DNA of 64,000 nt, taken from Porphyromonas sp. GTDB lineage: Bacteria > Bacteroidota > Bacteroidia > Bacteroidales > Porphyromonadaceae. The stretch covers positions 1 to 64,000 of the forward strand of contig JALFBN010000005.1 in assembly GCA_022772085.1 (NCBI GenBank), given 5' to 3'. The notes beneath the pieces were generated by a model. It was given only the letters and a program-made list of their open reading frames with translations, was not told where the DNA came from and searched no databases. How positions within the stretch are numbered: position 1 is the stretch's first letter; each line of letters starts with the position of its first letter. Shown here in pieces: positions 18,080 through 26,858 of the stretch. A program made the translations under genes and the position numbers.

Positions 18080-19376
18080 ATGAAAAACGATTTGAAGACT
18101 ACGAAAAGTCTGACATCCATTTTGGTCGGACTTGTTGTATTGGGTGTTTTTTTCTTGCACAAAGGAAACGCTTATGTACACCCCAGCCTCTGACACGAAT
18201 GAGGTTGTTAAGCAAGAAGAGGGTTCTACAAATACCTCCCTTAGAAGTTTTGATGCAGCAAGAGCTGCCGTTAGTGAAATTGCGTTAGAGTATTGTGATA
18301 ATGCGAAGATAATAATGTATGCAACATCTGCATTTGAAAGACCTTCCGAAAAAGTCTTGTATGAAAACCTACTTGACAATTCTTCAGAACTAAAGGTGAA
18401 TCCAATGAGTTTGAAGTTTAATTCATTGGAAATAGAAGACGAGACAACAAAGCGTAGGATCAATTTCTTCGATTTACCCCAAGAGCAAAAAGAGGTTTTT
18501 ACAGATCTTCTTTTGCTGGAAGAAGCGAAATCTATGACAGCGAAAATAGAAGCAGTTCCTACTCTTAAAGAATTTTTACTTAAAGAAAATCTTGCGACTT
18601 CAAGAGTAGTCGAACGAGAAGGTTTGTCAAAGCTCCAGGTTGGCACAATCACTTCTGGACTTAGAAGTGCCGAGGAAATTGTATCCGTCAATGAAAAGGG
18701 GAAGTTCTTTAAGATGCTATCCAAAGAAATCGAAAAAGAATTATCTGGAGATGTTCCTCAAACAAGATCACTGGGAATTTCATTCAACTACCCCAAAGTC
18801 CCTGTAGATAGGGTTAAAGAAGCTTGGCGTCGTTCTTCAAGAAGGGGTGATTTTGTTGTGGCAATTCCCAATCATTTTGCCCCATGGATTTATCTAAATG
18901 CTGGTAAAAATGTCAAGTTCAGCATCGGGCATGCTGGTATTATAAATTCAAAAATAGACTCTAACATAAAAGACGAAGAATCTGTTACAATTGAAGCATA
19001 TAAAAAAGAAGGAGTGCGTAGACTAACTATCTCTGAGTGGGATACCCCTCACTATGTAATGGGTGTGCAAAAAGTAAAATGGGTATGGAAGTGGAAATGG
19101 TTTAAGAGCGGGCTGTATAAAGAAACAAAACCCGTTTCAAACCCTGGAGCTCTCGCTGATTGGGCAAATAAATACGTAGGAAAGCGATATGTGTATGCAC
19201 ATGAGTTTTTTACTGCAAAATGGGCAGCACCTAAACGGTTCACTTGTACGACACTTGTTTGGTGATGTGCGAAAAAAGCATATGGTATAAATGTCTCTGG
19301 GTGGTACTCGCCACTAGTAACCCCAAGTGGGTTATTAACTGATGATGAAACTTATGTAGGAGAGAATGTATTATGA
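18080..19376 (+). pseudogene. lipoprotein with permuted papain-fold (YiiX/NlpC-P60-like) domain, disrupted by a frameshift and a stop
   Basis: From ATG 18080 a hydrophobic leader (MKNDLKTTKSLTSILVGLVV...) runs into a seven-T tract (18147-18153) and stops early. With six Ts it would read LVVLGVFSCTKE, a lipoprotein signal, and join the long frame that follows, giving 432 codons to the TGA at 19374-19376. That long frame is coiled and acidic at first, then has GDFVVAIP and GHAGII (His codon 18930-18932), and FTCTTLVW with a Cys codon at 19245-19247. This order, His before Cys, is that of circularly permuted papain-fold amidases or lipases. A TGA at 19263-19265 interrupts LVW/CAKKAYGINV. The final stop overlaps the next gene's ATG, which argues that the full frame was once translated. 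The region looks A+T-richer than its flanks. Confidence 0.75.
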
Positions 19377-19798
19377 AAACGTTGCTATTTCTATCCAAAC
19401 TAATTATACTTTTCGTAGTTGTGGGATATGGGTTATCTTCCTGCGAACAACGCGCTCCAGATATGACAAAGAAAGAGATAGATACTCGTCTTCTAGGAAC
19501 TTGGTCTATCATAGAGCAGGATGATACGGAAATTCATCCAAAAGATAAGACAATTGTATTCAACCCTGATGGAACATGCTTAGGATTCCACTATCCTGGC
19601 GGAAAACGGATGTTCTACACAGAGGATAATAGCCATTTGTTTATCTTCGTACACGGAACAGGACTAAAACTATCCAATTGGACCTATGAACGTTACTACA
19701 AGATTGTTAAAGACAAACTGGTCATTTGGGGATCAAAAGAAGATATGATTGCAGAGAAATATGAATCTGCAACTTCTTATCAAAAAACACCTAAGTAA
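19373..19798 (+). CDS. small lipoprotein, possibly lipocalin-like
   Basis: A 141-residue protein with a lipoprotein signal peptide (lipobox LSSC, Cys24). The mature part has the pattern LLGTWSIIEQDD, then IVFNPDGTCLGF and LKLSNWTYERYYKIVKDKLVIW. This is the strand order of the lipocalin-like domains common in Bacteroidetes lipoproteins. Its ATG overlaps the end of the preceding broken gene by four bases (ATGA), so the two were co-translated. Function is unknown; an accessory or immunity-like role for the neighbouring permuted-papain protein is only a guess. Confidence 0.7.
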   Translation: MKTLLFLSKLIILFVVVGYGLSSCEQRAPDMTKKEIDTRLLGTWSIIEQDDTEIHPKDKTIVFNPDGTCLGFHYPGGKRMFYTEDNSHLFIFVHGTGLKLSNWTYERYYKIVKDKLVIWGSKEDMIAEKYESATSYQKTPK

Positions 19799-19943
19799 GA
19801 GAGTCTTAATCCTTTACTTCTCGCAACTTATGATATTTGAGTTGAGGAGTGTAACTTTATTCGTGTAATACGTCCTATAGAAATGAAGAAGGTGGGGCTT
19901 TCCTCGCCTTCTCTCTTTAGGATATGTAATTAAAACAATAAAT

Positions 19944-20216
19944 ATGGCAAAAAGAAGAACGGCAAAAGAAATTGAAAATGATATATTCAAAGTTGTATCC
20001 AATATTGTTCTGAGGGATGGATTGTCGGCTGTATCTATCAAACAAGTGGCAAAGGAGTCCAGAACTGACATTTCCGTTTTAACAAGACGCTTTACTGATG
20101 ACAATGGATTGATAAAGGCATATACGGGCAAATTTGATTACTTTATCAATGATGTCCTTTGTAGTATTCAAGGGAAACAGCAGGAAATCGCAGGCAAATG
20201 TACAAGCATCGCCTAA
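19944..20216 (+). CDS. TetR-like DNA-binding domain protein, truncated
   Basis: A 90-residue frame with a helix-turn-helix in the TetR arrangement: IENDIFKVVSNIVLRDG, then AVSIKQVAKESRTDISVLTRRF. Full TetR proteins are about 190-200 residues, with a ligand-binding C-terminal domain that is absent here. The frame ends in TAA at 20214-20216 and nothing TetR-like continues downstream. It may be a remnant of an element, or a short DNA-binding protein in its own right. It faces the terminator of the propeller gene. Confidence 0.55.
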   Translation: MAKRRTAKEIENDIFKVVSNIVLRDGLSAVSIKQVAKESRTDISVLTRRFTDDNGLIKAYTGKFDYFINDVLCSIQGKQQEIAGKCTSIA

Positions 20217-20350
20217 TTCTCTCACCTTTCTCTAAGTGCGTACTTGTGGCTTTGATTTTCTTCTTTCACAGTGAAAGGAGATACACAGTCTTTAGTCATT
20301 GCGTAGATTTTTCCTTGCCGTATGGCTTCCTAAGAGGAGTCGTTAAACAC

Positions 20351-20387
20351 AAAAAAGGGCGAGAGTAGAAGCATTCTACTCTCACCC
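20351..20387 (-). terminator. terminator of the lipoprotein/propeller operon
   Basis: On the minus strand a 14-bp stem (arms 20374-20387 and 20357-20370, one G-U pair) with a three-base loop is followed by six Ts. It lies 28 bases beyond the propeller stop codon. Confidence 0.85.
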
Positions 20388-20415
20388 TCTGAGGAATGAA
20401 ATCGATGTCGATCGA

Positions 20416-22521
20416 TTATTCGGTTACGAGAAGACGATGTGTCGCATCGCCCACAATCAGGAGATAAGTCCCCGTGGAGATACCCTCCAGGTCAAGACGA
20501 ATCGCTCCTTCTCCGGAGCATCGCATCCGACGCAGAGTTATACCGTCAAGGGTTAATAATCGCACCTCATCGCCTGCTTTTGCCCCGGTTATATCAGTGT
20601 AATTACGTGCCGGATTGGGAGCGATAAAGAGCGAATCGATATTCATAGGATGCTCCGTAGTGGTGATCTTGCTGACCAAAGCCTCGGGATCTTTAAGGAT
20701 AAACACGCCATCATTGCTGCAAATGTATAATTGCCCCTTTTCGTCAAAACGTGTCGTATAGACATCGCTTGGGGTGAAGCCGTGTTGTGCTGTGATCTTG
20801 TAGAAACGTCCTTCGACGGTCATAAGATAAAGTCCCTCTGTCCAGCAGGAGAGCCAGCGATTGCCCTTTTTGTCAAAAGCTACGTGATTGACATAACTCG
20901 AGATAAAGCCACTGTCGGTATTGTAATTGGTATACTTATTTTTCTCCAAGTTGCGGATTTGTAATCCACCATTGGTGCAGATATACATCGAGCCATCGGG
21001 AGCAAAAATTATGTTACGAACATTGTCATCAGGGAGCTGGTCGTTGGCTTTCGTTAGGACACTGAATTCATTATCCTTATAGAGAATTGCTCCACCTACC
21101 GAGGAGAGCCAGAGAGAGCCATCGGCAAGAGACGTGATTCCGAAGAGGGATTTCGAGGGTAATCCCTGTTCGGTACCGATCGTTTCCCACTTGTTATCTT
21201 TGAATTTCGCAAGTCCGCCCGCAAAGGTTGTGACCCATACGGTGCCGTTCTCCATGGGGAGTACATCCGTAGCTTGTGCGACAGGGAGTTTTCCCTCTCC
21301 TACACCGTAGTTGGTCCACATTTCGGTTGTGGGGCTATAACAGGATACACCTCCATCGTAGAAAGCAGCCCATACTTTGCCTTTAGAATCCAGTGTAATA
21401 CGACGGGTATTGAGTCCGATCAAATTGCCATGGGCTTGGGTAAAGCTCTGCCACTTGTGACTAGTGGCATCGTAGTGGCTTACGCCCGAAGAGGTTGCTA
21501 CCCAAAAACTGCCATTGTTCTCCAGGCGGATATCTTTGCAGACATTGCCCACGAGACCATCACTGGAGTAGAGAGCCCATTGATTATCTGCCGTTTGGTA
21601 GGCGATACCGGTTTTGTGTGTCGCCAGATAGGTTTTGCCGTCTGCTGAGAAGTTGATGTCGAAAACATCTTTGGCAAATAGTCCCTCGGTCTCCCCGATC
21701 GTCACCCATTTATTGTCCTTTTGATAGCAGACACCCATTCCATCGGTACCGACCCAAAGCTTCCCTTGAGCATCAAATGTCACAACTGTGAGGTAATTGT
21801 CGGGCAGTCCATTCTCGGTTGTTAGAGTATTCCAATTGGTGCCGTTGAAGTGTTGCAACCCGTTTTGAGAGGCAATCCATACCTCATTATCCTTTACAGC
21901 GATGTCTTGTATCGAACCGAATGTATTTGATAGGTCCAAGAGTTTCCACTCCGTCTCCTCAAAGTAATAGACGGCACTCTCGCAACCTGCCCATACCTTG
22001 CCCGACTTGTCTATCGCCAAAGTCGTGAAGGTGGTCATGGGGTTGGGTGAGGGGTGGTAGTGTGTGTACTCCCTTCCCTTCATGTAGGTAAGTACAGCTC
22101 CATCAGCTATCCAGTAACCACCTTTAGAGTCCTGTGCGATGTCTTGAGCGAATCCCCCTTCGAGCTCTCCGGTCTCTGTGGTGTAAAATGTCCATTCGCC
22201 CTGAGGAGTACGCTTGGCAATCCCGGCTTCGTTGGCTGCGAACCAAAGATTTTTTTCTTTGTCAATAAAAATCTGATTAATGGGCAGGCCTGCAAAGTTC
22301 GCCATCCCCTCTACCATGCTCCACTTGCCATTTTTGAGTGTTGCTACCCCTTTGTTGGTGGCAGCCCATAGCGTACCATGCTCATCAAATTCCAAATCGA
22401 ATACCTCATCGCTGGGTAATCCCGAAGAGGTGTTGTCGGTGCCAAAGCGTACCCAGTTTTGGGCTTGCACCACGAAAAGACTTGCCACAAGGGCAACGGT
22501 GAACGCAAAAAATCGTTTCAT
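20416..22521 (-). CDS. secreted two-component-regulator-type beta-propeller protein with T9SS sorting domain
   Basis: A 701-residue exported protein (signal peptide ending VVQAQ). Most of it is a series of about a dozen Reg_prop repeats, each with a motif like GKLWVGTDGMGV or GSLWLSSVGGA, which form beta-propellers. In Bacteroidetes such propellers usually form the sensor part of hybrid two-component kinases. Here no kinase follows; instead the protein ends in a type A T9SS sorting domain (APNPARNYTDI ... GISTGTYLLIVGD). It should therefore be a surface or secreted protein, perhaps a binding module. It is the last gene of a minus-strand run with two lipoproteins (44-base gap). Confidence 0.85.
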   Translation of the reverse strand: MKRFFAFTVALVASLFVVQAQNWVRFGTDNTSSGLPSDEVFDLEFDEHGTLWAATNKGVATLKNGKWSMVEGMANFAGLPINQIFIDKEKNLWFAANEAGIAKRTPQGEWTFYTTETGELEGGFAQDIAQDSKGGYWIADGAVLTYMKGREYTHYHPSPNPMTTFTTLAIDKSGKVWAGCESAVYYFEETEWKLLDLSNTFGSIQDIAVKDNEVWIASQNGLQHFNGTNWNTLTTENGLPDNYLTVVTFDAQGKLWVGTDGMGVCYQKDNKWVTIGETEGLFAKDVFDINFSADGKTYLATHKTGIAYQTADNQWALYSSDGLVGNVCKDIRLENNGSFWVATSSGVSHYDATSHKWQSFTQAHGNLIGLNTRRITLDSKGKVWAAFYDGGVSCYSPTTEMWTNYGVGEGKLPVAQATDVLPMENGTVWVTTFAGGLAKFKDNKWETIGTEQGLPSKSLFGITSLADGSLWLSSVGGAILYKDNEFSVLTKANDQLPDDNVRNIIFAPDGSMYICTNGGLQIRNLEKNKYTNYNTDSGFISSYVNHVAFDKKGNRWLSCWTEGLYLMTVEGRFYKITAQHGFTPSDVYTTRFDEKGQLYICSNDGVFILKDPEALVSKITTTEHPMNIDSLFIAPNPARNYTDITGAKAGDEVRLLTLDGITLRRMRCSGEGAIRLDLEGISTGTYLLIVGDATHRLLVTE

Positions 22522-22565
22522 CGAATAGTTGTTATTAGTTGAATTATTTTCAGAGATTTCAGTAC

Positions 22566-23522
22566 TTAGTACGGGGATGAATAGGTTCGTTTCCGCTCAA
22601 ATGGAGCGGTGTTATCCCGAGAGGTGACCATATACTTGTCGCTTTCATTGTACTGCTCCCACTCGCCCAACATCGTACCTCGCATATCAACATCAAGGGG
22701 TGTTTGGGTTTCGGATCCATAGGTCTTGCAGAGAGTGAAGTGATAGTCTAGTACGTCAGCAGCCTCTTGGCTGCCGGGATGGGATACGAAGGTCCCCACG
22801 AGAGCCTCTTGCCAAAGTCCGTTTTTGTTCTTCGTTACAAAGAAAATGCGAAAGTCTTGTGTGGCTACGAGTATCGTTTTAGGCGATCCATCAGGGAGTG
22901 TTGCCACCTCGGGCTGGCCTAGTTTGGTATAGGCAATGTCTAACTCGACCTCTTGCCCATCCTTTAAGATGGCAAATGCCGAACGATAACCGGATGTAGC
23001 TTCATCTCGGCTTATCACATCCACGGCAAAACCTTTCACGGCAGGATGTTGTATTGCGATAAAGTCGTTGTAATAGATGGCTCGCAAAAAAGAAAGAATC
23101 TTAACCCCTCCATCTTTTGTGATAAAGTAGAGCATGGGGTTGTCCCAGTGTTGTCCGATGTTGATGAATACGATCTTTTCGCATTTATCCGCTAGCCCCG
23201 AAACCTCGTACTCTTCGTTGGTAGCATATTGGAAGGGAGGGATTGGCATGTTTTCGATGGGATAAAAGTTCAAGATCTTTTCTCTCACCGTTTGGGGGAT
23301 ACGCAATATTGCTTTGCCTCCTCGTAAGATCGCTTCAAATGAAAGCTCCTCCTCAAGGTTTGCAAAATCCAAGGGGCATTGTAGGATCTCCTCTTTGATG
23401 GGAGTGGATGTTTGCGCTATTTGATCCGAGTCCTCTTGCTTTTCTGATTTCTTGCTACCGCAGGAGGGTAGAAGCAATAGACACAAAAGAGTCGTAATGA
23501 TAAGGTGGTTAAACGTTTTCAT
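22566..23522 (-). CDS. lipoprotein, paralog of the upstream gene
   Basis: A lipoprotein with lipobox LLPSC. I place the start at ATG 23522 (318 residues), since MKTFNHLIITTLLCLLLLPSC is a proper signal; the frame is open 33 bases further upstream. The body resembles its upstream neighbour, sharing the order RGGKAILRIP, a LADKCEKIVFINIGQ block, a DNPMLYFITKDGGVKIL block and a Y-rich end. No known domain is recognised. The pair looks like a tandem duplication. It starts 11 bases after the upstream stop codon and is followed by the propeller gene. Confidence 0.7.
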   Translation of the reverse strand: MKTFNHLIITTLLCLLLLPSCGSKKSEKQEDSDQIAQTSTPIKEEILQCPLDFANLEEELSFEAILRGGKAILRIPQTVREKILNFYPIENMPIPPFQYATNEEYEVSGLADKCEKIVFINIGQHWDNPMLYFITKDGGVKILSFLRAIYYNDFIAIQHPAVKGFAVDVISRDEATSGYRSAFAILKDGQEVELDIAYTKLGQPEVATLPDGSPKTILVATQDFRIFFVTKNKNGLWQEALVGTFVSHPGSQEAADVLDYHFTLCKTYGSETQTPLDVDMRGTMLGEWEQYNESDKYMVTSRDNTAPFERKRTYSSPY

Positions 23523-23532
23523 AGTATCCTTT

Positions 23533-24453
23533 TTATCTATAATTCTGCGTCTCATCTACATCACATATATCTGCGATGTCCGCAGAAGTGAGCTTGATGA
23601 TCTTTTCCATGTCGTCCTGAGGAGTTAGCGTAAAGCTCCCCGGTTCTTTGATCTCAATGCCCATAGTACCTTCGCCATCTTCTCGCATGGCATAACGAAG
23701 AGTATAGGTATAATCACCGGTCTCTCCCTCTTCAAGCCAGTCAGGCCCCTCGAACGTACCTTGATAAATTTGTCCCCAAGAGCCTTCCCAGCGGTCTTGT
23801 AGCAGATGGATTTTATAGTCGGAGGTGAGGACGATGACAAGGTGAGGATTGCCCACTTCGTCCAAAATGGGATAGTGTAAATGGTGTTTTCCCATGAATG
23901 GCTTGACCTCTAACTCTTTGCCTGATCTCTCTTTGGCAAAAATTGCCATATAGGTGTTGTCTACGACTTGTGAGCTGAAACTCTCGATGTTTTGGAATCC
24001 TTTGAGGGGAGCACTTGCGCTGAAGTCGCGGTAGAGTATCGCTTCGATGATGTTGAGGATCTGCACTCGTCCGTCATGTAGTCGCATACAGAGCATGGGG
24101 TTCGTATCCTGACCAACATCTCCAATGAAGATCTCGACGCAGGATTCTGCGAGGTGTGTTACCGGGTAGAGGTCATCTGTTGAGGGCTTTACGATCTCTT
24201 CGGGGAGAAACAGCGTGGTTCGGGTGCTAACCTCTTTGCGCAACTCAAGGGGAAGGTGTAGGGTCACTTTTCCCTCGTGTAGGATCACCTCGTAATGCGT
24301 TGTGCCTTCGGAGGTGGGGAACTCTAGCCTAAGCGTATCTGACAGAGTCTCTTGGTTTGTACCGTTTGTCTGCTGAGAGTTGCTTTTTTTTCCACAAGAG
24401 AAGAATAAAAGAAAGCCGATCAATAGGGCAATTGTGAGTGTTTTTGAGTTCAT
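23533..24453 (-). CDS. lipoprotein, first gene of the propeller operon
   Basis: A 306-residue lipoprotein (start ATG 24453; signal MNSKTLTIALLIGFLLFFSCG). The open frame extends to 24510, but that part holds a direct repeat and is unlikely to be translated. The body has HEGKVTLHLPLELRKEV, SCVEIFIGDVGQDTNPMLCM and RVQILNIIEAILYRDF, which line up with the next gene. No family is recognised. Both proteins are probably anchored in the outer membrane. The operon runs lipoprotein-lipoprotein-propeller. Confidence 0.7.
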   Translation of the reverse strand: MNSKTLTIALLIGFLLFFSCGKKSNSQQTNGTNQETLSDTLRLEFPTSEGTTHYEVILHEGKVTLHLPLELRKEVSTRTTLFLPEEIVKPSTDDLYPVTHLAESCVEIFIGDVGQDTNPMLCMRLHDGRVQILNIIEAILYRDFSASAPLKGFQNIESFSSQVVDNTYMAIFAKERSGKELEVKPFMGKHHLHYPILDEVGNPHLVIVLTSDYKIHLLQDRWEGSWGQIYQGTFEGPDWLEEGETGDYTYTLRYAMREDGEGTMGIEIKEPGSFTLTPQDDMEKIIKLTSADIADICDVDETQNYR

Positions 24454-24498
24454 AGGGTTCGGGTTTTTCGAGGTGAATGATGGGTTAAATAAAAAGCC

Positions 24499-24597
24499 CC
24501 TATGCGGCATTCCATAGTCCTTCTGGTTCAGATTACCGATCTCACCCGTATCGAATTGGGTACTAACCTATGCGGCATTCCATAGTCCTTCTGGTTC
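24499..24597. repeat. 31-bp direct repeat, two copies, 37 bases apart
   Basis: The copies lie at 24499-24529 and 24567-24597 and appear identical over 31 bases. Each contains CTATG...CATAG, a short inverted repeat with an 8-base loop. They lie upstream of the lipoprotein operon start (24453). The size resembles one spacer between two CRISPR repeats, but no cas genes are present. Confidence 0.8.
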
Positions 24598-24641
24598 GGA
24601 GGGAGAGTGGTGATGCTCGATAGAAGCCTAAAAGATCTCTT

Positions 24642-24694
24642 AAAAAGCCTTGGAGAGAGGCATTGAATGATTCATCTCAGTGCCCCTCCCCAAG
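24642..24694 (-). terminator. strong terminator of aspA
   Basis: On the minus strand an 18-bp stem (arms 24677-24694 and 24649-24666, with two wobbles and one mismatch) is followed by five Ts (24642-24646 as A on the plus strand). It begins 12 bases after the aspA stop codon. Confidence 0.8.
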
Positions 24695-24706
24695 TTACTT
24701 TTGGCA

Positions 24707-26137
24707 TTACTTCAGCGGTTTTATGTGCTGGAGGTTTACCGGTTTAATCATGTTTTCAGGACTCAAGATGGTGTCAAGGTCTTCCTTTGATAGGATGCCA
24801 TGTTCGAGTACGAGGTCGTAAACGCCTCTACCTGTTTCCATGGCTTCCTTGGCGATTTTGGTTGAGTTCTTATAACCGATTACGGGGTTAAGAGCTGTTA
24901 CGATGCCGATACTGTTACGGATGTAGTTGCGACAATCCTCTTCATTTGCGGTTATGCCGTCTACACATAGTGTGCGGAAGGTATCCATCCCATTCATGAG
25001 GAGGTCGCAGCTTTCAAAGCAACATTGAGCCATCACGGGCTCCATGGCGTTGAGTTCCATTTGGGCAGCATCGCCGGCCATGGTCACGGTGAGGTCGTTA
25101 CCGATTACTTTGTAGCATACTTGACTGAGCACTTCGGGGATTACGGGATTGACCTTACCGGGCATGATCGAAGATCCCGGTTGCATGGCGGGTACGTTGA
25201 TTTCGTGGAGACCACAGCGGGGCCCCGAAGCCAAAAGACGGATGTCATTACCGATCTTATTGAGCTTAACAGCGATACGCTTGAGGGCACTGGAGTAGCC
25301 GATCATTACAGAGGTATCACTGGTTGCACCCACGAGGTCTTCGGTCAATTTGATGTTCCAACCTGTGATTTCAGCCGTTGCTTTGATGCAGGCCTCGGCG
25401 TAACCCGGTTCGGAGCAGATCCCCGTACCGATTGCCGTTGCCCCCATATTGATGGTAAGGAATTGCTCTGCTGCAAAATCAAGATAGGCGAGCTCCTCTT
25501 GGAGGATGGCGGCAAAGCCACCGAACGTTTGACCCAGAGACATAGGCACGGCATCTTCAAGCTGTGTACGACCCATCTTGAGAATGTGGGCAAACTCTGC
25601 GCTCTTTTTGCGGAGAGATGCAATGAGTTCTTCGAGGTGAGGACGCAGAGCAAGGTGCGTTGCATAGAGCCCGAGGTGAATGGCTGTCGGGTAAGCGTCG
25701 TTGGTTGATTGACTGCAATTAACGTGGTCGTTGGGTTGCAGATATTTGTACTCACCGGCTTCGTGTCCCATGATTTGTAGGGCACGGTTGCAGATCACTT
25801 CATTGGCATTCATGTTGGTGGTCGTACCGGCCCCCCCTTGGATCATATCTACGGGGAATTGGTCGTGGTGCATGCCTTCGAGGATCTCTTTGCAGGTGGC
25901 TACGATGGCGTTGTACTGCTCATCGGTGAGTAAGCCGTGAGCATGATTGGCAATAGCTGCACCCCACTTGGTGTAAGCCAGCCCATTGATGAAAAGAGGA
26001 TACTGATCAAGACGGAAACTGCTTATCTTGAAGTTTTCGATACCACGGAGCGTTTGCACTCCATACAGTTTGTCTGCGGGGATTTGGCGTTCGCCGAGGA
26101 GATCGCTCTCTAGGCGGAATTTAGAATCGGGATTCAT
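24707..26137 (-). CDS. aspA: aspartate ammonia-lyase
   Basis: A 476-residue member of the aspartase/fumarase superfamily that converts aspartate to fumarate and ammonia. The superfamily signature GSSIMPGKVNP is near residues 322-332. The N-terminus FRLESDLLGERQIPADKLYGVQTLRGIENF and the length match aspartases rather than class II fumarases. Amino-acid fermenting Porphyromonas species use it to feed fumarate reduction. A good promoter lies upstream and a strong terminator downstream, so it is its own transcription unit. Confidence 0.92.
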   Translation of the reverse strand: MNPDSKFRLESDLLGERQIPADKLYGVQTLRGIENFKISSFRLDQYPLFINGLAYTKWGAAIANHAHGLLTDEQYNAIVATCKEILEGMHHDQFPVDMIQGGAGTTTNMNANEVICNRALQIMGHEAGEYKYLQPNDHVNCSQSTNDAYPTAIHLGLYATHLALRPHLEELIASLRKKSAEFAHILKMGRTQLEDAVPMSLGQTFGGFAAILQEELAYLDFAAEQFLTINMGATAIGTGICSEPGYAEACIKATAEITGWNIKLTEDLVGATSDTSVMIGYSSALKRIAVKLNKIGNDIRLLASGPRCGLHEINVPAMQPGSSIMPGKVNPVIPEVLSQVCYKVIGNDLTVTMAGDAAQMELNAMEPVMAQCCFESCDLLMNGMDTFRTLCVDGITANEEDCRNYIRNSIGIVTALNPVIGYKNSTKIAKEAMETGRGVYDLVLEHGILSKEDLDTILSPENMIKPVNLQHIKPLK

Positions 26138-26199
26138 GATTTGAGTACGCTTATAATAGTATTGTTATTGTCTTTTACTCGCACACCTTTTGTTTGGGG

Positions 26200-26231
26200 C
26201 AAAGGTAGCCATTTTAATTAGCTTGTGGCAA
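26200..26231 (-). promoter_or_regulatory. promoter of aspA
   Basis: On the minus strand, TTG (26229-26231) and TACCTTTG (26200-26207) are 21 bases apart, an almost ideal Bacteroidetes promoter. The transcript start would be near 26193, about 55 bases before the ATG. The -33 part overlaps the end of the exonuclease gene. Confidence 0.75.
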
Positions 26232-26858
26232 TGTCCCCTCAATATGTAGCATGGCAAATCGGGTTGGGTGGGGAACGGGGCGCGCCATTAGGGCATTATA
26301 AATCCGTAAACAGGCGTAGGCATCCAGGGCGGCATAGGCTTGTTGGCGGTAGGATAGGTGCTCACTCTCCCAGTTGGTCAGTCGTTGGCTTTTGGAGATA
26401 CGCTCGTCAAAGAGGATGGCGTAGATGCGTTGCAGGCTTTGCTCCCGTATGCCGTAGGCAGGGCATAGGCTTTGGAGCTCTACGAAGCCCTCGGGCTGGA
26501 TGGCGGCCTTGCGACGGATCACCTTGTAGTCGTCACGTAGACTTAGACCGACTTTGAGGATATTGGGATTGGCAAGGAAGGCTTTGAGCCGAGGGGGGAT
26601 GCCTGTTTTATTTACCCGTATGAGGTAGGCGTCATCGAGGGTGGCGATCTGTATTAGGGCAACTTCGGGCTTTTCTCCACGTTCGAAGCAGGGTTTTGTT
26701 TCGGTGTCAATACCGACGATCGTCTGTTTTTCGAGTTCATCAAAGATAAATTCCGCCTCTTGGACTGTTTCTACGAGGTGTATTTCCCCGGGGAAGTAGG
26801 CGAGTCGATCCAGTTCGTTTACCTCCTCCTTTGATATACGTTCTTCGAGGGTTTCCAT
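26214..26858 (-). CDS. 3'-5' exonuclease, RNase D-like DEDD family
   Basis: A 214-residue protein with one DEDD exonuclease domain. Exo I is VGIDTETKP (the Asp and Glu), Exo II is VGLSLRDDYK (Asp), and Exo III is YAALDAYACLRIY (Tyr and Asp), giving the DEDDy form. It lacks an HRDC domain and so is shorter than RNase D. It probably trims RNA or single-stranded DNA 3' ends in the cytoplasm. Its start overlaps the stop of the DUF5063 gene at base 26858, so the two are coupled in translation. Confidence 0.85.
   Translation of the reverse strand: METLEERISKEEVNELDRLAYFPGEIHLVETVQEAEFIFDELEKQTIVGIDTETKPCFERGEKPEVALIQIATLDDAYLIRVNKTGIPPRLKAFLANPNILKVGLSLRDDYKVIRRKAAIQPEGFVELQSLCPAYGIREQSLQRIYAILFDERISKSQRLTNWESEHLSYRQQAYAALDAYACLRIYNALMARPVPHPTRFAMLHIEGTLPQAN

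Noticed and set aside
19263-19265. TGA read as selenocysteine
   Set aside because: No SECIS-like hairpin was seen just downstream, the position is not catalytic, and the same gene has a frameshift; decay is simpler.
24499-24597. CRISPR array
   Set aside because: Only two repeats and one spacer, no cas genes; described as a direct repeat instead.
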